Notes under the pieces: model-generated
What the model saw: the letters and a program-made list of their open reading frames with translations, nothing else
Told to the model about the DNA's origin: nothing
Database searches by the model: none
Position numbers and translations under genes: made by a program
From: Myxococcota bacterium
GTDB lineage: Bacteria; Myxococcota_A; UBA9160; SZUA-336
Assembly (NCBI GenBank): GCA_035498015.1
Contig: DATKAO010000109.1
Coordinates: forward strand, 1 to 61,083
Direction: 5' to 3'
DNA length: 61,083 bases
In this document: positions 17,558-28,200 of the stretch, one piece after another
Layout: each line of letters starts with the position of its first letter
Position numbering within the stretch: position 1 is the stretch's first letter

Positions 17558-19244
17558 ATCTCCGTCCGATGGTCGCGTGGGCACCCTACCCACGCTCCGC
17601 GCCCCGTCCGATGATCGCGTGGGCACCCTACCCACGTCCGATGATCGCGTGGGCACCCTACCCACGCTCCCGATCCCGGACGAGTTCCGCATGGATCTGC
17701 GCAAGACCCTCATGCTCATCGGGGTCATGCTGGCGCTGGTGCTGGAGATCCTCGACTCGTCGATCGTGAACGTCGCCCTGCCCAGCATGATGGGCAACCT
17801 GGGTGCGACGGTGGACGAGATCTCGTGGGTGGTGACGAGCTACATCATCGCCAACGTGATCGTGATTCCGATGACGAGCTTCCTGTCGGGCCGCTTCGGC
17901 CGGCGGCGCTACTTCGTGGGCTCGATCCTGATCTTCACGGCCGCGTCGTTCCTGTGCGGACTGTCTCACACGCTGCCCCAGCTGGTCGTGTTCCGAGTGA
18001 TCCAGGGCATGGGCGGCGGCGCGCTGCTGTCGACCTCGCAGTCGGTCATGATGGAGTCGTTCCCGCCCCAGCGTCAGGGCAGCGGCCAGGCGCTGTTCGG
18101 CATGGGCGCGACGCTGGGCCCGAGCCTGGGCCCGACGCTGGGCGGCTGGATCACCAACCAGTGGTCCTGGCCGTGGATCTTCTACGTGAACATTCCGCTC
18201 GGCCTGATCGCGGCGTTCCTGTGCTGGAGCTACCTGCCCGAGCCCAAGTTCGTGCGCCGCGTGGAGGGCGTGGACTGGCGGGGCATCGTCCTCCTGGTGG
18301 TCGGCGTGGGCGCGCTGCAGACCTTCCTCGAGCGCGGCAACCGGCTCGACTGGTTCGAGAGTGACTTCATCACGTTCCTGGCCGTGACCTGCGTGGCATC
18401 GCTCGCGTACTTCGTGTGGCACGAGCTGCACCACGAGCATCCGGTGGTCGACCTGCGCGTGTTCCGCCACCGGTCACTCATGATCGGCTCGATCTACGGC
18501 GCGATGATGGGCGTGGGCCTGTACGGCAGCGTGTTCCTGTTCCCGCTGTTCACGCAGCAGGTGCTGGGCTGGAGCTCGTGGCAGTCGGGCCTCGCGATCG
18601 CTCCGTCGTCGCTCGCGACCGCGCTGGTCATGCCGATCGCGGGCCGCGTGGTGTGGCGCTTCGGGCCCGCGCCGCTGTTCGCGACCGGCATCGCGATCTT
18701 CGTGCCCACGCTGTGGGCGATGAGTCACTGGACGCTGCAGAGCGGCGAGGCCGACCTGTTCTGGCCGCAGATCACGCGCGGCGTGGCGCTCGGGCTGATG
18801 TTCGTGCCGCTCTCGCTCGCCACGCTGCGCAGCCTGCCGCCCGAGGACATGCTGCAGGGAGCGGGGCTCTACAACCTGTTCCGCCAGGTCGGCGGGAGCC
18901 TCGGCATCGCCGTGCTCGCGACCCTGGTCGATCACCGCGCGGTGCTGCACCACGCCTATCTGTCCGAGAGTGTCTCGCCGTTCAGCATGGCGACCCAGGA
19001 GCGGCTGGCGGGGATCGCCGGCGTGCTGGTGCAGCGCGGGCTCGACCCGACCAGCGCCATGGACGCCGCGCGCCACACGCTCGACCTGATCGTCTCGCGT
19101 CAGGCGGCGGTGCTCGCGTTCCGCGATTGTTACTGGGTCGTGCTCGGCGTCTTCGCGGTGCTGGCGCCGCTCGTGCCGCTCTTGCGGCGCCCGCCCGGCG
19201 CCGGCCCGGGCGCGCCGCAGGCGTCCTCGGCCGCCGCGCACTGA
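17541..19244 (+). CDS. DHA2 family MFS drug exporter (EmrB-like)
   Basis: A 567-residue major facilitator of the 14-helix DHA2 family. It has the motif C-like and motif A-like regions typical of drug:H+ antiporters (LEILDSSIVNVALPSMMGNL in TM1, SFLSGRFGRRRYF after TM2, FRVIQGMGGGALLSTSQS in TM4). It exports hydrophobic toxins together with the EmrA-like adaptor. The GTG at 17541 couples translation to the upstream gene; ATG at 17691 (Met51) is an alternative start directly before TM1. If the first start is used, the protein carries a 50-residue cytoplasmic extension built mainly from an in-frame DNA repeat encoding (S)D(G/D)RVGTLPT three times. This extension is absent from ordinary EmrB proteins. 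Confidence 0.92.
   Translation: MSASAESPSDGRVGTLPTLRAPSDDRVGTLPTSDDRVGTLPTLPIPDEFRMDLRKTLMLIGVMLALVLEILDSSIVNVALPSMMGNLGATVDEISWVVTSYIIANVIVIPMTSFLSGRFGRRRYFVGSILIFTAASFLCGLSHTLPQLVVFRVIQGMGGGALLSTSQSVMMESFPPQRQGSGQALFGMGATLGPSLGPTLGGWITNQWSWPWIFYVNIPLGLIAAFLCWSYLPEPKFVRRVEGVDWRGIVLLVVGVGALQTFLERGNRLDWFESDFITFLAVTCVASLAYFVWHELHHEHPVVDLRVFRHRSLMIGSIYGAMMGVGLYGSVFLFPLFTQQVLGWSSWQSGLAIAPSSLATALVMPIAGRVVWRFGPAPLFATGIAIFVPTLWAMSHWTLQSGEADLFWPQITRGVALGLMFVPLSLATLRSLPPEDMLQGAGLYNLFRQVGGSLGIAVLATLVDHRAVLHHAYLSESVSPFSMATQERLAGIAGVLVQRGLDPTSAMDAARHTLDLIVSRQAAVLAFRDCYWVVLGVFAVLAPLVPLLRRPPGAGPGAPQASSAAAH
17563..17666 (+). repeat. Three copies of a hairpin-forming ~30-bp repeat inside the MFS gene start
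   Basis: The unit begins CGTCCGATGATCGCG and ends with an arm-loop-arm segment in which GCGTGGG pairs with CCCACGC across a CACCCTA loop. Copies start at 17563, 17605 and 17635; the last two are in direct tandem (30-bp period), and the first has one G-for-A change. The 30-bp period keeps frame, so each copy encodes ten residues of the MFS N-terminus. A palindromic unit that keeps frame resembles REP- or MITE-like short interspersed repeats inserted between adaptor and pump genes. Confidence 0.85.
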
Positions 19245-19245
19245 C

Positions 19246-19680
19246 TCAGCGCTGGCCCACCGTGGCGGGCGAGCGCGACTGGATCGAGCGCAGGAAGACC
19301 ACGAGCTGGTCGATCTTGCGCTTCACCTCGGCCTCCTTGGCCGCGCCGGCGGCGGCGCCGCCGCCGAGCGCGCGGCCCCAGATCGGCATGTCGCTCTTGC
19401 CGTGCCCGTGCACGATGCGCCGGCCGTCGATGATCTCGCGCACCTCGACCTCGGGGAACTCACCACCACGCCGCTGCGAGATGTGCGTCAGGTCCGCGGG
19501 AGCGACGCGGAGCTCGTCCGCGAGCGGACCGTCGCCGCGTCCTTCGGCGCCGTGACACAGCTCGCAGTGCTGCTCGAACAGGTCGCGGCCCGCGGCGATG
19601 TCCTCCGACTCACCCGCGCGCGCGACCAGACCGAAGCACAGGAACGTCGCGACCCCCAGCCAGACGAAGCTTCTCGACAT
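19246..19680 (-). CDS. Class I cytochrome c (exported)
   Basis: A 144-residue protein with a Sec signal peptide (residues 1-22) and a single heme site CELCH near residue 40. GDGPLADELRVAPADLTHI follows the heme, and a methionine suitable as the sixth ligand is in HGKSDMPIWGRAL. It would carry electrons in the periplasm or be membrane-attached. It is closely related to the cytochrome at 36078-36521, sharing the APADLT, FPE and REIIDGRR segments. It lies 69 bases downstream of phosphoketolase on the same strand and may belong to that transcript. Its stop is one base from the convergent MFS stop in TGACTCA. Confidence 0.88.
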   Translation of the reverse strand: MSRSFVWLGVATFLCFGLVARAGESEDIAAGRDLFEQHCELCHGAEGRGDGPLADELRVAPADLTHISQRRGGEFPEVEVREIIDGRRIVHGHGKSDMPIWGRALGGGAAAGAAKEAEVKRKIDQLVVFLRSIQSRSPATVGQR

Positions 19681-19749
19681 GACGCCGATCGTAGCAGCCG
19701 CCTGGCGCAGCGCGAGTGAGACATCGCGCCGCGGCGGCGGCGCGAATCG

Positions 19750-22155
19750 TCACACGTTGTCGGACTCCGTCGAGCTCGCCCGCGTGCCGGCGGAGCCCGC
19801 GAGATCGCCCCAGCGCCAGCTCGCGATCGCGGGCAGGTCCTCGCCGTGCCTCTCGATGTACTCCTGGTGCTCGATCAGCCGGTCGCGGATCGCCTGCTTC
19901 GCGTAGGCGGCGCGCGCGCCGAGCTGCGGCACGCGGTCGATCACGTCGTTCACCAGGTGGAAGCGGTCGAGGTCGTTGCGCACGACCATGTCGAACGGCG
20001 TGGTCGTGGTGCCCTCCTCCTTGTAGCCGCGCACGTGCAGGTTCTCGTGATTCGTGCGCCGGTAGGTGAGTCGGTGGATCAGCCACGGGTAGCCGTGGAA
20101 GGCGAAGATGATCGGCTTGTCGCGGGTGAACAGCACGTCGAACTCGCGGTCGCTGAGCCCGTGTGGATGCTCCTCCGCCGGCTGCAAGCGCATCAGGTCC
20201 ACGACGTTGACCACGCGCACCTTCAGCTCGGGCAGGTGGCGGCGGACCAAGTCCACCGCCGCGAGTGTCTCGAGCGTCGGAACGTCGCCGCAGCAGGCCA
20301 TCACCACGTCGGGCTCGCCGCCCCGGTCGTTGCTCGCCCAGTCCCAGATCCCGATCCCGGCGCTGCAGTGCTTCACGGCCTGATCCATGTCGAGCCACTG
20401 CGGCGCGGGCTGCTTGCCGGCCACGATCACGTTCACGTAGTTGCGGCTGCGCAGGCAGTGATCGGTGACCGAGAGCAGCGTGTTCGCGTCGGGCGGAAGG
20501 TAGACGCGGATCACTTCGGCCTTCTTGTTCACCACGTGGTCGATGAAGCCCGGGTCCTGGTGACTGAAGCCGTTGTGGTCCTGGCGCCAGACGTGGGAGC
20601 TCAGCAGGTAGTTCAGCGAGGCGATCGGCCGCCGCCACGCGATCTGCCGTGACACCTTCAGCCACTTGGCGTGCTGGTTGAACATCGAGTCGACGATGTG
20701 GATGAAGGCCTCGTAGCAGCTGAAGAAGCCGTGGCGGCCGGTCAGCAGGTAGCCTTCGAGCCAGCCCTGACACTGGTGCTCGGACAAGACCTCCATCACG
20801 CGCCCGTCGGGGGAGAGGTGGTCGTCCTCGGGCCGGATCTCCGCGACGAAGCAGCGGTCGGTGGCTTCGAGCACGTCCTGCCAGCGGTTCGAGTTGTTCT
20901 CGTCGGGGCTGAATACGCGGAAGTTCCGGCTCTCGAGGTTGCGCTCCATCACGTCGCGCAGGAATTCGCCCTGCACGCGCGTGGCTTCGGCGCTCGATGC
21001 GCCGGGCTTCGGCACGGGGACGGCATAGTCGCGGAAGTCGGGCAGCCGCAGGTCGCGCAGCAGGAGCCCGCCGTTGGTGTGCGGATTCGCGCTCATGCGG
21101 CGCTCGCCCTTGGGCGCGAGCGCGGCGAGCTCGGGCACGAGCCGGCCCGCCGCGTCGAACAGCTCGTCGGGGCGGTAGCTGCGCATCCAGCCTTCGAGCA
21201 CGGCCACGTGCTCGGGCCGGTCCATGTCACTCATCGGGACCTGGTGACTGCGCCAGTAGCCCTCGCACAGCTTGCCATCGATCTCGCGCGGACAGGTCCA
21301 GCCCTTCGGCGTGCGCAGCACGATCATCGGCCAGATCGGCCGCGCCCCCTGGCCGCGCTCGCGCGCGTCGGCCTGGATGCGCCGGATCTCGGCCAGCACG
21401 CGCTCGAGTGTCTCGGCCATCTGCCGGTGCACGAGCTCCGGCTCGTGACCCTCGACGAAGAACGGCGCGTAGCCGTAGCCCTCGAGCAGCTTGCTGAGCT
21501 CGGCCTTCGGGATGCGCGCCAGAAAGGCGGGGTTGGCGATCTTGTAGCCGTTCAGGTGCAGGATCGGCAGAACGCAGCCGTCGCGCGCCGGGTTCAGGAA
21601 CTTGTTCCCGTGCCAGCCGGTCGCGAGCGGCCCGGTCTCGGCCTCGCCGTCGCCGACCACGCATGCCGCGATCAGGTCGGGGTTGTCGAACGCCGCGCCG
21701 AACGCGTGGGCCAGCGAGTAACCGAGCTCACCGCCCTCGTGGATCGAGCCGGGTGTCTCGGGCGCCACGTGACTCGGAATGCCGCCCGGGAAGCTGAACT
21801 GCTTGAACAGACGGCGCATGCCCTCCTCGTCGGGACTGACGTCCGGGTAGACCTCGCTGTAGGTGCCCTCGAGATACGCCTGGGCGATCAGCGCCGGGCC
21901 GCCGTGACCGGGACCGGTCACGAACAGCATGTCGAGGTCGTGCTCGGTGATCAGCCGGTTCAGGTGCAGGTACGCGAAGTTCAGCCCGGGCGTGGTGCCC
22001 CAGTGGCCGAGCAGCCGCGGCTTGATGTGCTCGCGCGCGAGCGGCTTGCGCAACAGCGGGTTGTCGAGCAGGTAGATCTGTCCGACGGAGAGGTAGTTCG
22101 CGGCGCGCCAGAGCGCGTCCAGCCGGTGCAGCGACTCGTCCGAGAGCGGGCCCAT
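19750..22155 (-). CDS. xfp: Phosphoketolase (xylulose-5-phosphate / fructose-6-phosphate)
   Basis: An 801-residue thiamine-diphosphate enzyme that splits xylulose-5-P or fructose-6-P with phosphate to acetyl-phosphate. Family signatures are the N-terminal [20 protein letters not shown], the [18 protein letters not shown] loop, the cofactor motif GDGEAETGP near residue 170, the [17 protein letters not shown] segment and the C-terminal [19 protein letters not shown]. The full length matches the family (about 790-825). It yields acetyl-phosphate and ATP without oxygen-dependent steps, useful under energy or oxygen limitation. A GAGAAGGAG ribosome-binding site precedes the ATG, and a very good sigma-54 promoter match lies 27 bases before it, linking the gene to the regulator at 41449. 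Confidence 0.96.
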   Translation of the reverse strand: MGPLSDESLHRLDALWRAANYLSVGQIYLLDNPLLRKPLAREHIKPRLLGHWGTTPGLNFAYLHLNRLITEHDLDMLFVTGPGHGGPALIAQAYLEGTYSEVYPDVSPDEEGMRRLFKQFSFPGGIPSHVAPETPGSIHEGGELGYSLAHAFGAAFDNPDLIAACVVGDGEAETGPLATGWHGNKFLNPARDGCVLPILHLNGYKIANPAFLARIPKAELSKLLEGYGYAPFFVEGHEPELVHRQMAETLERVLAEIRRIQADARERGQGARPIWPMIVLRTPKGWTCPREIDGKLCEGYWRSHQVPMSDMDRPEHVAVLEGWMRSYRPDELFDAAGRLVPELAALAPKGERRMSANPHTNGGLLLRDLRLPDFRDYAVPVPKPGASSAEATRVQGEFLRDVMERNLESRNFRVFSPDENNSNRWQDVLEATDRCFVAEIRPEDDHLSPDGRVMEVLSEHQCQGWLEGYLLTGRHGFFSCYEAFIHIVDSMFNQHAKWLKVSRQIAWRRPIASLNYLLSSHVWRQDHNGFSHQDPGFIDHVVNKKAEVIRVYLPPDANTLLSVTDHCLRSRNYVNVIVAGKQPAPQWLDMDQAVKHCSAGIGIWDWASNDRGGEPDVVMACCGDVPTLETLAAVDLVRRHLPELKVRVVNVVDLMRLQPAEEHPHGLSDREFDVLFTRDKPIIFAFHGYPWLIHRLTYRRTNHENLHVRGYKEEGTTTTPFDMVVRNDLDRFHLVNDVIDRVPQLGARAAYAKQAIRDRLIEHQEYIERHGEDLPAIASWRWGDLAGSAGTRASSTESDNV

Positions 22156-22181
22156 GGAATGACTCCTTCTCCAGCTTGGGA

Positions 22182-22197
22182 CGCAAGACGGATGCCA
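22182..22197 (-). promoter_or_regulatory. Putative sigma-54 promoter of phosphoketolase
   Basis: On the minus strand TGGCATCCGTCTTGCG matches the -24/-12 consensus TGGCACG-N4-TTGCA at GGCA and TTGC with the obligatory GG-N10-GC spacing. The GC is 27 bases before the ATG, leaving room for the GAGAAGGAG ribosome-binding site. The upstream gene on the same strand ends at 22208, so the upstream activator site would have to lie inside that coding region. Confidence 0.6.
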
Positions 22198-22207
22198 GGC
22201 GCTTCGA

Positions 22208-25200
22208 TCAGGCGCGGAGCTCGGCCAGGCGCGCGACGGCGTGCTCGGCGTCGTCGGGCTCGAAGAACTCGATGCGCGTGATCCGGCCCGCCGCGACGGT
22301 CATGAGCGCCAGGTGATTCCCCTCGAACTCTCCGCCTTGCACGAGCGTCCCCGAGACCTGGACCACGCTCACCACCCCGTGCGGCTCGAGCGCCAGCCGG
22401 AAGGGCGTGACCACGCGCACGCGCGAGGCGAGCTCGGCCATCACCGCGACGCTCTCCGCGTAGGCGGCGGGCCCTTCCAAGAGCCCGAGCCGCATGCGCC
22501 GGTGATCCAGGAGCACGAAGTCGTCCGACAGGACCGCGCGCACCCGCACGGAGTCGCGCGCGTCCAGCGCGTCGGCGAGCTCGATCCCGGGCGCGAGCAC
22601 CGCCGCGGCGACCGGGTCGCGCGCGCACAGGCGGTCGCGCAGCTCGCGCAGCGCGCGGGGGCGTTCGTCCGGGGCGAACTCGCGCAGCAGCGCGATGCGA
22701 CCCTCCGCGTCGAGCTCGAGCATCCACAGTGACTCTGCGCTGTCCCCGCGGAGCAGCTCGACCGCGGAACGCGGGTCGGCGGCGCCGACCAAGGTGCGCG
22801 CGCGGACCGCGCCCGACTCGACGCGCTTGCAGAGCTCGGCCAGGCCCCGCTCGAGCTCCGCGCCGCCTGCGCACAGCCGGCGAGCGCCGCGCCAGTCACT
22901 CGCCGCGAGCGCGGCGAGCAAGCGGTCCAGAGCCACCGTCGCCTGGTTGGTGCTGGCGAAGCGCTCGATCGCACGCTGCGGGGGCTCGGCGCGAGCCCGG
23001 AGCTCCGCCTGCGCGGCGGCCCGGTCCTCCGGGTCGAAGTGCACGAAGCCACGCAGCCGACCGCCCGCGTCGAGCTCGACCAGGCGCAGGAACTCGCCTT
23101 CGAACGCGCCTTCGCCGGCCCCGCCGCTGTAGCGGAGGCGCTCGAGCGCGAGACGCTGGCCGCTGGTGGCGAGCAGCTCGCGCTGCAGCGCGATCTCGCC
23201 CCACGAGCGCACCACCGACAGGTTGCGCACGTAGGTCTCGACGTCCCCGCGCACCAGCGCCTGTCTGCGCCGGTCGTCGAATACGAAATCGGGAGTCACG
23301 AGCGCGCGCAGCGCGTCCCAGTCACCGGCGGGAACGATCCGCGCCAGCCGCTGTCCGGTGAAGTGCCAGGCGGCGTTCGGCGCCACCTGCCCCGGGACCG
23401 CTCGCCGCTCCGCGAAGTGCGCGCGGGCCAGCTCGAGCTGCTCGAGCGCGTACGCGTCCCAGCGCCAGATCCGGCCCGCGCCGTCCAGCTCGAGCAGGTT
23501 GGCCCCCGCGATCTCGAACGGACCGCCGTCGCGCGTGCCCTGCCAGTGACCGACGTTCAGCACCCCCCTCTCGTCCAGCTCGAGCACGTGCTCCGCGCGC
23601 GAGCGCACGTCGGGCGCCAGCTCGAACAGCTCGCGCAGGTGTGCGAGATACTCGTCGCGCGAGCGCAGCGTGCCGAAGCCCATGGGCCGGTGGTCGTGGA
23701 ACACCAGGTCGGGCGCGAACACGGAAGCCAGCGCGCTCCAATCGCGCGCCGCCGTCGCGCTCTCGAGCCGCCGGAGCGTGTCGCGGGTGGTGGGGAACGG
23801 CGCGGCCTCGCCCGACGCGTAGCGGCGCTCGAGCTCGTCGTACGCCTCTTCGAGCTCTTCGGAATCGAAGCGCACCATCGCGGTCCGCTGGCCGTGCTCG
23901 TCGACCTCCACCACCGCGAGATTCTCCGACTCGCTGGCGCCCACGGTGTCTCCGGAGCCCGAGTAGCGCAGCCTGGCGAGCGCCAGCCGCTGGCCTCGGG
24001 TGGCGAGAATCACGTTGGGAAGCTGACTCTCGATCGTGTCGTACAGCTCGCGCATGAACGCCAGGAACTGGGCCCGATCGAGCTCGAGCTGCATCAGGCC
24101 GCGGCGGTCCTCGCAGCGGAAGTCGGGCGCGATGAGCGCGACGCAGGCCGTCCAGTCGCGCGCTTCCCACGCGCGACCGAAGCTCTCGAGCGAGCGGCTC
24201 GCGGCGTTCTCGATGCGCAGGACCGGAGCCCCTCCGCCAAGTGACTCACCGAGCGCGTGTCGCCGCCCGAGCTCCGCAAGCGCCTCGTCCAGGGCATCGG
24301 AGTCGAACACGACCAGCGCGCGGCGCCGCCCCAGGGCGTCCACCTCGATCACGTCGAGCGCCTCGACCGCGCTCGGGCCGCCGCCGCTCCCGGCGCGCGC
24401 GCCGAAACGCACGCGGAAGAGACCCAGCCGCTCGCCCCGCGTCGCCACCCGCTCGCTCTGCCAGCGGCTGCCTTCGAGCTCGAACAGGTGCCGCTCGTTC
24501 GCGACGAAGTCCGCGCTCTCCACCTGCATGCGGAACAGCCGCCGGCGGTCGTCCATGGCGTGGCCCGGCGCGTAGCTCGCCGCCACTCCCGGCCAGTCGC
24601 GCGCGTTCCAGGCGCGCTCGAAGCGCTCGAGCGCGCGCGTGGCCGCGTTGGCTGGGGGAACGGAGCTCGAGTCACTCGCGCCTCCGAGCGCCAGAAACCG
24701 CTCGCGCGCTTCCGCCTCGCGGCTCAGGTCGAACTGCTCGAACCGGGTCAGTCGCCCGTCGGCTCCGAACTGCCAGAGCATGACGGCCGAGCGCTCGAAC
24801 TCGCCCCCGCTCACGAGATCGCGGCCGAACGTCACGTGCAGCGCCAGCAGCGCATCGGGCCGTACTCCGATCACGCGCGGGACCTGCGCGCTGAGCTCGG
24901 CCGAGAGCTCGAGCAGCGTTCGAATCGCGCGAGTCACCGCCTCGGCACCGGTCACGACGCCCGCGCCCACCGTCCGGTGGTCGAGCAGCCGGACCTCCGG
25001 TGAGAAGCTCGACGCGTAGCGCTCCAGGTCGAGACGGCCACGCCACGGCAGCGCAGAGACCGAGCGCGCGGTGGCCGCCGCCCGGGCTCGCTCCGGTCCA
25101 TCGGGCGCCAGCTCCGCGTAGCGCTCGTAGAGGCGCGCGATCGCGTCGCCGAGGTTCTGGGGCATGAACACCTCGGAGCGCACGGCTCGCCCCCGCTCGT

Positions 25201-28200
25201 CGACCTCGACCAACACCAGGCTCTCGTGTGTCGTGGGACCGAACTCGAGGTCGCGAGTCGAGGAGCCGTCGAACGCGTATGCCTGCCGGCCCAGCGTCAG
25301 CGAGTCACCGAGGCTGGCGAGAGAGTCATAGCTCACCTCGCTCGCGCCTTCTTCGAACATCGCCCGCCAGCCCTGGAGCAGCCGCTCTCTGTCGTAGGTC
25401 GTCGCGACCCCGACGTGATCGACGTTGGTGATGTCGTCGGCCAGGAGACTCGATAGCGCGTCCAGATCGCGCGCGCGGATCGCGGCGACGACCCGCTCCT
25501 GATACGCCGTCGCGGCGTTGGCTCGGACGATCGGCGCGTCGACCCGCAGCTCGGGAAGCGCGGCGAAGCGCGCGAGCGCCTCGGACTGACTCCCGGCGTC
25601 GAACTGCTCCCAGCGCTCCAAGCGGCCGTCGGGTCCGAACGCGAAGAGCTGACACAGATCGCGCTCGAAGCCGCCGCCACCGTCGCGCCGTTCACCGGAG
25701 TTGGCCCAGCCGACCACGAGCGCGTCGGCGCGCAGCGCCCAGAGGTCGACGACCTGCACGCTGAAGCTCGCCGACAGCTCGAACAGCGCGCGGATGCTCT
25801 GCAGCACCGCCTCGAGCCCGCGCACCCGGCCCGGGCCGACGGTGCGCGTGTCGATGAACTCGATCCCGGGAGCGAAGGCCGGCGCCCAGAGGTCTGGATC
25901 CGCCGGCCCGAACAGCGCAGCGACCGCGCGCGCCGTGGCTGCGGCCCTCGACCGGGCAGGCCCGGCGGGCAGCCGTTCGGCGTAGCGCTCGTAGAGTCGG
26001 GCGATCGCCTCGCCGAGCTTCTCGGACGCGATGACCTCGTCGCGCGCCCGCCCGTTCGCGTCGACCTCGGACAACACGAGCTCGTGCGGCTCGAGACCCC
26101 GGGCGAGCTCGAGCGAGTCACCCAGCACGGCGAGCGTGCGTGGGCCGAGCCGGGTCCGCTGCGCGGCCGCGGCGTGGTCACTCACTCGTCGGGGCTGCGC
26201 GAGCGGATCGACGCGCGCCAGGCGCCCGGCACGCTCGGCGAGCAGCGTCGCGCCCTTGGCCTCCCAGAGCTCGACCGCGCGCGCGTCCTCGGCGTCGGCC
26301 TCCGCGCCGCGGCCAGCCGCGCGCAGCGCGGTCGCGAGCGCGCGGCGCGCGTTGGCGTGATGCAGCAGCGCGTCGGTGGCCGAGGCGATCTCGACGGCCG
26401 CGCGCGCGAGCTCCACGGCGGCGGCGTGCTCTCCGCGCCGGGCGAGCGCCTCCGCACGCACGCCGCGCCAGGCGATCGCGGCCTGCAGGTCGTCGCCGGC
26501 GAGCCGCTCACTCTCCTGACTCAACACCTCGGCGCCGATCGCATCGCCTTGCGCGAGACGCGCGCGCGCGAGCAGCGCCGCCGCCCGTGCGGCGTCGATC
26601 GCGAGCCCGTGCTCGCGCAGCCCCTCGTAGGCCACCGACAGGCAGCGCGCCGCGGCCTCGGGCTCCCCTTCGAGCAGCTCGATGTAGCCCGCAAAGAACT
26701 CGACCTCGAGCAGCTGCGGCGCGAGCCCGAGCTCCTCGACCGTGCGGCGCGCCGCGCCGATCATGCGCCGAGCGGCGTCGGCGCGGCCGCGCAGCGCCTC
26801 GAGCACGGCCTGACAGCGCAGCGCGACGGCCTCGACCACCGGCGCCCCCTGAGTGATTCGCAGCACGCGCACCACGTCGAGACAGCGACCGCTGGCGCGC
26901 GCGACGGGGCTCGGGCCGTACAGGGCGGCGACCGGCGCGCCGGCCAGCACGCTGTTCGCGCGCCGCCGGTCCTGTGCGCGGCGCGCCGCCGCGAGCGCGT
27001 GGTCGAGCGCCGCCTCAGAGGCGCCGATCCGACCCAGCCGCGCGAGGGCCGTGGCGTGCACCGAGTGCGCTTTGGCTTCGCCCGCGACGTCGCCCGCCGC
27101 AGCCAGCGCGGCCGCCGCCGCCTCGGCCGACTCCGCGGCGGCGCGCAGCGCCTCGGGGTCGGTGAGCACCGCGAGCTCGGCGGCAAAGCAGGCGTGCCAG
27201 GCGCGCAGGCGCTCGGAGCTCGGGGCGAAGCGCGCGAGCTCGGCGACCGCGCGGCTGGCCGAAGCGACCTCGCCCGCCGCCAGCAGTGACTCGCACCAGT
27301 CGAGCGCGAGCTCGGCGCGCGCCGGGTCGTCGGCATCGAGACAGCCGAGCGCGCGGCCGAGCAGGTCGGCCGCGAGCGTCAGCTCGTCGCGCGCGAGCGC
27401 CGCCCGCCCGGCGCCCCCCAGGTGCCGCGCCGCGCGCGCGCCGACCGCCCCGCCGTGCGAGTCGAGCGGGCCCAGCTCGCGCAGGTGCGCGTGCGCCTGC
27501 TCGAGGTGGAAGCCGATCCGCTCGGCGTGCTCGCGCGCCTCGCCCGCCTGCGCGGCGATCCACTCCGCCAGGCGCTCGTGCAGCTCGGCGCGCGTGCGGC
27601 GCAGCACGCGCCGGTAGGCGGCGTCGCGGATCAGCGCGTGGTGGAAGCGCAGCCCGGGCTCCCCGAGGAACCAGCCGTTGTCGGGCTCGATCAGCTCGCT
27701 GCGCCGGAGCGACTCGAGCCGCGCGTCGAGCTCCGCGGGGTCGCGCTGCAGGAGATGCGCGACGGCGGCGCGCGAGAAGTGGCGCCCGACCACCGCGGCG
27801 CGCTCGAGGATCGCGCGCTCGTCCGCGGCCAGCCGCTCGATGCGCGCGGCCAGCAGCGCATGGATGGTCGGCGGCATCTCGAGCCGGGCGAGCTCGATCC
27901 CGACGATCCAGCGCTCGCCGTCGCGCCGCAGCGCGCCGTCCTGCACCAGCATGCGCACGAGCTCGCCCACGAACAAAGGGTTCCCCTCGCTCGCGGCGAG
28001 CACGCGCCCGACCACCGCCGCGGGCAGCTCGTCCGCGCCGATCGCGTTGGCCGCGAGCCGTGCTGCTGCGGAGGCGTCGAGGCCCGAGAGAGTCACCACC
28101 TCGGCCACGACACCGCCTGGTGTCGCGAGCGACGAGCGCAGCTCGCGCAGCTCGGGGCGCGAGCCGAGCAGCACCAGGAGCGGCACGCCGCTCGACCACT

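Noticed and set aside
17563-17666. Possible CRISPR-like array
   Set aside because: Only three short copies, no spacers of regular length, and two copies are directly adjacent; it is an in-frame palindromic repeat instead.
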